Origin: Lytechinus variegatus
Lineage: Eukaryota; Echinodermata; Echinoidea; Temnopleuroida; Toxopneustidae
Reading direction: 5' to 3'
Assembly (NCBI RefSeq): GCF_018143015.1
Contig: NC_054746.1
Coordinates: 37,046,830-37,110,829 of the forward strand
Length of the DNA: 64,000 nucleotides
The notes below the pieces were generated by a model, which worked only from the letters and a program-made list of their open reading frames with translations, had not been told where the DNA came from and did not search any database. Made by a program: the position numbers and the translations under genes. Shown here piece by piece: positions 52,201 to 61,200 of the stretch; position 1 is the first letter of the stretch, and each line of letters starts with the position of its first letter.

Positions 52201-55200
52201 ACCCTCAAGGGAAAATAAATATCAATATCAAGCTAATTTTAGCTCACTAAAATATTGACCCAAAACATTCAATACGATTTTTCTTTAGGGTGCTTTAACT
52301 TTTCCGATTCCTCTCCATTCTTTCTCTCTCTCTCACTGACTCATTTTGTCCCCTTATCTTTCCATCCACTTGTTCTTGTTACCTTCCTAAATGTATCGTC
52401 CTACCAATGTATCTATTTCTCTCTTTTCCTTCACTCGTACCCTACTGAAATCCATACTCCAAGTCATAACATGCAATTTATAAAAAAGTTCAATATTCAT
52501 GAATTCTGGAACAGGAAAGACCCTAGATTTGCCTGACATATTTTCTTACAACTTCGGCTTTAAACATACTTGACATGAAAGCGATCCCTTGCTCATATCT
52601 TGACAATGTGCATCTTCTGGTAAAGTCAAATCTTTTCTCTATATTCTTTCAATATCTCTAATCTCACAGGAAAGCTGAAATTCATGTATCTTATTTCATA
52701 GCACCCTTTCTTAATACTAAATCCCCCTCTCTATAAGGTAATCGGCTTATTACAGAATTTCTGCAAACCCCCATTTAGAATTACAAGGTTTCCTACATTC
52801 TATTATCAGTAATACAAATAGTTTTTTATCCAACTATTAAAATCAATATTTTTTTCATTATGAACTCAAATTTTCTTTTAACGATTAACAAAGTATAGCT
52901 GCTATTTCGAACAATTTCATCTTCATTATTGCAAATATGCTTTGTATTAAAATGTGTTTTAAGAAATTAGAATAGTGCATAGCATGTGCACTCTTAACTT
53001 TTATCCCATGCAATAAGAAATGACTGGGGTAACTTTACGAGCATCTTTCTTAAACATCCCCATGCTATAATCTTGTTCTAATCTGCGGGTATTCTTTAAG
53101 GATGTATTTCATCTGTCAGCAAATGCAATTATAAACAGAAGATTATTCTTTCATCTTTAAAGTACAGTACAGTACAGGTATGAGAATGAAAGGGCATAAT
53201 AACACACTTATCAACCTTGTTTTTAAAGGGAAATTAGTCTCATATCGGTTCAGTTCCTTACTTACTAGAGATGTTCCTTAAATCATTAACTTTTAATTCT
53301 TATCCAAGCAGAGATAAGATGAGGTTTGTAGGTACCATCTGTAGGCTAACTGAATTGTGTTTAAGATTTCTATTCAATTTTAAATTGCAAGGAAATAACA
53401 TTCTTTGTTATTTACCATATACAGAACAAGATATCAATATCAACAATTTTGTGAACGAGTCTAGGAGAGAAAAGTTTGGAACAAAGAAACAAATAAAAAG
53501 GTGAAATTTTTGTCAGTCACAGTTTCAAGTCCCTCAGATAAAAATGAATTGAATCAACAGAGAATCTGCGGTGAAAAATGTGCTATTTCCAATCATTGCA
53601 ACCATACAGAATTGGTGAGACAACTGGATGGGTTAATTCAATCAATGGGGGAAGAGACAACAGCTGTACTTATTTGCAGAGAGGTATATCTTAAGATAAT
53701 TATGACATCGATAAATGAAGAACGAAGGAATGAGGGTAATAATCAGTGAGAGAGAGAGAATGACAGACACAGGGAGAGAAAAATTGAAATAAAAGAGGAA
53801 AGGAAAAATAGTTACAGTACATGGATCTGGATAAATTGAGAGGGAGAAATGAGTATTGGAAAGGAAAAGCGAGTATTTGGGGAGAGTAGGAAAGAGGAAA
53901 GAAAAAAGATTGATCAACAATGAGAAGTAAAAACCAAAATAGGTAGAATAGAATTATGTAATCAGTTGGAAGAGTCAATTTCAATGAGAGAGCAGCAAAC
54001 ATGCAATACTAATACATGTAATACTTATACATGTAATGCTTATACATGTAAAACCAAACAAGTTAGTGTCAGAAAAAGAATCATTGAGAGAAAAAAAAAA
54101 CATAGAAGGGGAGGATGCTTTTCTGATGAGACATACACTATTGGGGATTCATACTGTACAGTAGAAAAGACAAGCACAGCAGGGGGGGCAAATTAAGCAA
54201 CCTTTTCCGAAATTTCCTGATGCCTTAATAACAAATCCTTTGACAATTTAACTTTGCAAGACCTTAAATGCTCTATCAAGACACTGCTTAAACATACATG
54301 AATTGGTGATTATAAAGTATAAATCCTTTGAGCAAGTTCAGGTCTAGAACTGCAGTCAAAAACACTGTCATGCATATGTTGCCCCATAATGGTAATATTC
54401 TTCTATTGTGCAAAAATTTTACAACACCAAAACAATTTATCATTATTTTCTTATTTTAGTACATTATTGACAAGATTTAGCCATCAGATATTAACCAAAG
54501 ACAGAGCACAGTACTGATGAAAAAAAACATATCACTTTCTCATCCTTTGCCTTTTGAACTTCATCTGAAATGTCAGAGAGTTTCCCCCAGAACATGATGT
54601 TCCAATGACAAATGTTCCTTGACCCTGTCCCAATTAACCTAGAATGCTTGTATCAGATGTAGATAAGACACTCCCAGTCTCCTTTTCCTGTCCAAACCAC
54701 TCCAGAAAAACAAACTTCACAACTACTTGATATGTGTTGTTTTATAACCTGAACAACCAACTACCCTCTCTGTAAAGCATCTCATAAATATTCTGGGCGT
54801 GCGTTATCACGGCCAGCCAAAGAAAGAAGAGGTTGTCTTCAAAAACATTTCATCCACTTCCTCATTCTCTGTTATGGTTCATAAATTGCCTCACCTCAAG
54901 TCACCTTTAGAGTATATTTCTTTTATTTCAACCTTTGAATGACTTTCAAGAGCTGTTGTGTAAAGAAATGACAAAATACAAACTGCAGATATATTTAGCA
55001 GAAAACTGGTATTTGAAAACCAAACAATTTCAACAATCCCAGTAGATTTTTTTTCCAATGAAGATATTGAGTGAACTCATGAAAAGACACCTAGGTCTCG
55101 GAGTTGGGTGAATACTCTGTGCATGATGTAAAGGGTATTACTTCATCAATATGATTCTATCAAAATCCTTTCCCCAACACCATGGAAATCTATTTATATA

Positions 55201-58200
55201 AGAGAAATCAAAATATGTTCTCCAAAATCTAAAAAGAGCCAAAACTGACTACTAAATCAAGAATATTCCTTACAAACTGTTCATTGGAATAATATAAATC
55301 GACAAAACAAACAATCTTCATGGACAGCCTTCAGAGTGGTACCTTTAAGACACTCTTCAAACATCTCAGGCATTCATGATGGGTCAAAATAGTTGAGCCT
55401 CTGTCATCTTCTCAATACACATCCTTTAGATTGAAAGATTAAAGTCTCAACTCCAAATTACAACAAACCAAAGGAAAGGAAGAGACACCATCAGAAGGAG
55501 AAATCAGGGAAGGAAATTTGTAAGGAAGCCATGGTTTCTCAGACTTTTCTTGCCGGAACACTGAAAATTGGTGGGATCTTTGGCTCCAGAATGGCCTGGC
55601 TTTTTGGTTATTGCTTGAAAGAAACCAATCTCACGCATGGTGTTATGACTAAAATATGGAGAATCTACAAACTAAATTTTGCCCGAATGTGTTCTGTTCT
55701 TCTAAAAAATTTTTACCTAACTAATTAATGTACATTGAAGGATCATATTCAGAATTCAGAATGTGATTTAATTATTATCAATGTTAACTTTTGTCAAACT
55801 ACAAATATTGCCGAGATAAATCCAGTTCCTCAAAAGTATATGATGTCGACCCCAGTCGCCCAGGTCTTAGACATTTTAGAAAAATATCAGAAGATGGTTA
55901 CTCATGACTAGTAACGAGTTATAATATCCATGAAAGTCATCTGTTTCCGTGGTTACTGCTATCTTACCTGTTTCATGCGTCATGTCTGCAAAGGGGAACA
56001 TTGGGGGATCTCTTTAGTTTGCATCACTGTGCAGACATCTTCCCTCCCAGTTCATAAAAACAGGTGTTTTAACTAAAATGAATCACCTCCTCATTCCTTT
56101 TAAAGTGCAAAGGAATGCCAACAACATACATTGTCTTATATTTTTAAGGCATTCACAACAAATCGTTTTCTTTTAAATAAAAGTTTTTCAAATCTGAACT
56201 TCAGAAAATATACAATGCAAAAGTAAGAGCATGTGGACTTTCACAATATTTCTAATCCTCCTTAAATTTGAGATAGTCATGCAACTTTGAAGGACACTGC
56301 AACAAAAAGAATGAATGTCAAAACCTTTTAAGCAACTGAATTTTCTCACTTATTTCTGAGCAAAACGGCAAGTTGCATGCTCCGTTTGTATTTTTTATTG
56401 TAAGGTAGAAAAATCATCCAATTTGATATGCTTTAGGGAAAAATTTTCATATAATTCTAGCATTTGTTATTTTATAACAAACGTAAGAGAGTGCCCTCAG
56501 AGTTCAGGTGTAAGAAAGCCCTATCCACTCCTCATTCTCTCTCCATCTCAAACCTACCTGCCAACCATGTAACTGACTCTGTATCTCCTGGACATGGACA
56601 GAGGCCTCATGTTTTCTCTTCATATCATTGATGTGCCATGCCACGTTAGTCATTGACTTGAGTGCCCTGGCGATCACATCCCGCCCCTGCTCCTCCTTGT
56701 AATGCTTCATCATATCCTGAACAGACAAAAGAAACAGATCAAAGACATAGAGAAAAAAAAGGGATTATTTGATGAATGATTTATCCATTTCTCACTAATG
56801 AGATGCAAAGTGGGTGGAGGAAGCGTCTACGATTGAAATAGTGCAAATATTCAGAGTATGTGATAGAATGAGAAGGGGATGTATGCTACAGACCATAACT
56901 TTAATACAATATACTACTTATACCCTGCTATGAAATATATTTCTACATTTAAAAACGAAATAATATACATGTATGTAGCATGTTACTGCTGAAGCAAAGA
57001 ATTACATGTTGACTGTCCTTCACGTTCTACCTCTTTTCATAAATAATTGTTTTTTCACTCTTTTCAGCATTATCATTTATCTTGTCACCTTTCTCCAATT
57101 GTTTATTACTTGGACATGACATACAAATTGTATTTTTCCTTTTATATTTGATACTTGATAATATTGTTTTTATTATAAAAACTGACACCTTTACAGAAAA
57201 GCAATAGCGAGAATAAATATCAAAGGCCCACTGAAAGTTTGATAATCATGAAAAACTGTATAGCTACAAATAGCTGAAAATATGCCCTATTTTCTCCTGT
57301 TCATGAGATGCCTGCATGATGAATTGAAGAAAATAATACAATGGCAAAGAACGAAGGAAGCTTAAATTAGGAGCAGGTTTGGGGGATGCAGAGACCTACA
57401 GAAATAGGAAACCATGAGAAAGCATTGCGATAGTCATGGTCTAGAAACAAATGAGCGATTGGATTCTCTTAGGGGAGCATCGAGATCCGAAGTTGGAAAC
57501 TTCTGACTTTCTGACTACCCTGGAACATCAGCAAGAAAGAAGTGACCTGGTGATTATTCACACTCTTCCTGGTGCTTTTGACGTCAATAGATTAAAATCA
57601 TGTATACAGTCATGTGCCAAGCCAGGAAATGCACCATTTTTATTATTCCAATGGGCCAGATTGTTGGGCAACCCTTCAAGATCACCACTTACTCTTGTAA
57701 TCTCCCACCCCCCCCCCCTCTCTCCTCCATCTACTCCAAGTGAATTTTACTACCCCTATAGCAACATAACATAAGACTCCATAAATATAACTTTGCAGCG
57801 GTCTATGAATGTTTTCCCTTTTTCCTTTTCTTTCTTCTCTTCTCCCTTATCTCTGATCACCACAAGGACAAATCTAAAATAAAACATCAGCATGATCAAT
57901 GGTTGAGAGACAAGACTCCAGAAATATCTTTCATACACTATATATTCATACAACGTAAAGTCATTTTTTTTCTTTCTTTCATACTTTTCTTTGCCAGCAT
58001 TGTAGTGTACATGTATAGAAATGATTTCCTCCTCCAAGAAATTTCAGTGAGGGCCAAAGTTAAGTTTCATCTGATATGTAATTTTATACTCAGTGTGATT
58101 TCTATAACTGGTTCAGACAAAAATGAAACATTATTGATGCTGCTAAATGTCAGATTTTCATTTTCAAAATTTGAATTTTTTTGTGTGTGTTAGGTCATTT

Positions 58201-61200
58201 TTGTCAGTGATTTTCTTTACTACAGATCTTCTACTTGCCAAGTTTGAAAAACGAACCACAAAAATCATAAGGCAGAAAAATAAGATTAATCAAAACTGGA
58301 GCAAATATGGCTGTAAGCCAAGATAAAGAGCCACCTGAGTTTTTAAGGTGTTTCACCTAGGGTAAGTTGTAAGCACACAGGAAGAAAGGGAAAGGTTATT
58401 TTTATAAAATTCAAAGAAATATAAGACTGAAAGAAAAAAAAGGATACCTCTCTAGTGTGAGGAAACACTTTTAACATTGTCCCAGAATTATTTTAAGGGG
58501 GAAAGAAGGGGAAAATCAAGGCAACCTTAATCTTTACAGGAACACGCTTTGAAGTAGAGGACTTTCTCTGCCAGGATACAAATCATAGATATCGGAAATT
58601 CATAACAAATTCAAACAAAAATCAGAAGAAAAAAAAATCTTTGAGAAACTGCCTGTATTGCAAAGTCTTGCACTATTTGATAATTTACAAATTGATTTTC
58701 AACTATTTTAACACCAAGATAGAGAATATGAGAATAACTCTGGATTCACTTCGGAACCTGGGATTAAATACTTTCTACTATCGATCCATTATGTAGATGG
58801 GAGAGTGGGGAAAGATTTAGAAGGGGAAACTCTGACAAGATCTCTGGCATTTAGCATGTAGGTATGAGAATGAAAAAAAAGGGAAACTTAAGAACAATGG
58901 GTCTTTAGGATGACAGAGATGCTCTCATGGGTGCATATAACTACCTCATATAGGATTCTAAGAATAGAAAGACAGTGTAGAGTGAAGAATGCCAAAGGAC
59001 TTCTTAATCAAGGAGTACACCTGGACATAGGTTTGTGTTGACTAAGAATCAGATGTAATGGTGTCTTGGTCTGTGGATAACAATATGATCTTTGAATATA
59101 CACAGTTCAAATCCCTCTAGAGTATTTTATCAATGTGTTGGTCTGGATTTGCCAAAGATGACCCAGAACATGCAAAAGAACCACTAACCAGCTATGCCCA
59201 AGTAAGGTCCGAGTATTATTGTTGACTGCGAGGAGTCTGGTTAGTGTCATATCTAACAGACAGGAGTGATATATTTTAGATTTCTTATATGCTTTTTTAT
59301 ATTTTCTAAAAGGTCTTATTTCAAATCAATTCTGTATCTGATATCAAACTAAGAAAATACAATAAACCTTTACAAATATCAAATGATTTATATCGTAGTA
59401 TAATTCTTTTTTTTCTGTGCACTTACTTCCCAGTAGGCTATCAGGACTATGAACCATGACGAATCATAAAATCTACGTCAAAGGAAAACATTCCTCATTA
59501 AACATGATTTATATTCATCATCATGAGGTTTGATAACTCATCAACAAAAAAAGGAAGTATTGTTCACCTTGAAATTTCCTTTCATGTCCCCTGCTCAACA
59601 AATGGGCCCAAGGTATGTTGTTATTGAAAATGGTGAAAAGGAGAGATATTCAGTGATGATGGAATAATTAATCATCATCATTATCTAATCTACACCCTCA
59701 GGGTACCCTCAAGCTAACTTGCAAAAATACACCACCCTGGATATTTGGTAGTAGTGCCAATTTGAAGATGACATCACGATGCCACATATTTTTTTCTTTC
59801 TTTCTTGAAAATACAAAAGGGCATTTGATGAATTTACAAAAATCACAATTTCTGTAAAGCACAACCATCTTGCTAAAAACTTCAAATAGGGTTGTAATAT
59901 TTCAGTTAATAAAAAAATATTAGCATAATTCATTAACACAATGATTTTCTATAAAAAAAAAAACTATATCTATTTTCATTCATTATCTTTGAAAATGTGA
60001 CTTTACAATATTTCTCATGAAGATGTATTAGGCACGAGTGTGAAATTTTCAACATTTTGTCTGCAATATCATAAATAAAAGGAAAAAGCTTCTTTTTTAT
60101 TGAAAACCAGTTTTGACAATCAGAAGTCAGTTACAATTTGGGGTTGACTTTTTTTTCTTCAAAGGCAATCTCCTTCTGCAGGGCAGAAGGCAAGTTATCT
60201 AGGAGTGCTCTTCAATCTACCTAGTAAAATTGAGCTGTACTATTTCATTACCTGAAAGAGAAGATGGTATTTGAGTATCCTCTGTACTGGTTTGAGTAGA
60301 TAGGCACCAAGGGCAAGACCATGATTGAGCTGTGCCTGCTGCTCTCTGAAGAAGTCTGATATTACAGGATCCTGCATACATTCTGTCAAGACATCCACCG
60401 CCTTGGGGTAGTTGGTACAGTATTTGGTGTAGATACAGAACTCATCCTCCTGGAATATAAGAGAAAATATGATCATAGTCTGACAGAATGACAAAAGAAA
60501 AAAATAATAAAAAGGAAGAACAATAACAACAGAAGCAACTGAAGCACAAGCAGAAGTACAAATAGAAGTTCTTATAACGACTATTGTACAAAAATTTTTT
60601 AAAATAACACATTTCAATTCAATATACACTTAACCATGTCAATGCCCTTGCATTCACTCACATTGCAACCCAGAAAATTAATTAATTGAATGGAATTTGT
60701 GTGTACCCACACAACCTTTTTCCCTCGCTTCTAAATATTGAATCAATTCTATCCAAAGAATGTCATCACAGTAATTACTTTGTGGTTTTTTGGTTTAAGT
60801 TCATTAGTGACTGTGAAACAGAGACAGGGAAAACTCTTTTCAAGTTTCCCAGGATATATTAGCTTTTATTGATTACTTTATCCCTCCCATGCTCTTTCCC
60901 AAACCGACCACACATTAGTCAGTACAACCATGTCTTGAATACCTAACATTTTAGACCTGTCAAGTTCAGCAAGTACCCTCTACTCATTCAGCAGAGCAAT
61001 GGCGGTGTCTGCTCAGGTTCAATCTGTGGGCGCAACAATCTAATTAATGGACACCAAATTAGTATTAATCACTTTGAGTCAAGGGTGTTAATTGATATCT
61101 TTCAAAGCTGATAATGTATTTTGACAATATACCGAGTAGGAGTGGTGTAAAGGTGGAACAGTAACTACCCATGAAAGGAATAGCATGTCTTTTTTCTTTC

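Larger units (their letters stand above)
46221..56557 (-). other. PLEKHG-type large intron (10.3 kb)
   Basis: It separates the DH and PH coding parts. Inside I see an X-box-like palindrome (50734-50747), a GACA repeat near 49870-49883, a three-copy 15-bp tandem repeat (54008-54052), a short inverted repeat (CATCCTAGACTG / CAATCTAGGATG, 46560-46607) and C/T-rich tracts at 48480-48560. No nested gene is supportable. Confidence 0.75.

Noticed and set aside
53642..54002. Overlapping 92- and 100-codon minus-strand Leu/Phe/Ser-rich frames
   Set aside because: Both arise from a purine-rich plus-strand tract (GAGAGA/AAAGA) and are in different frames of the same low-complexity DNA.
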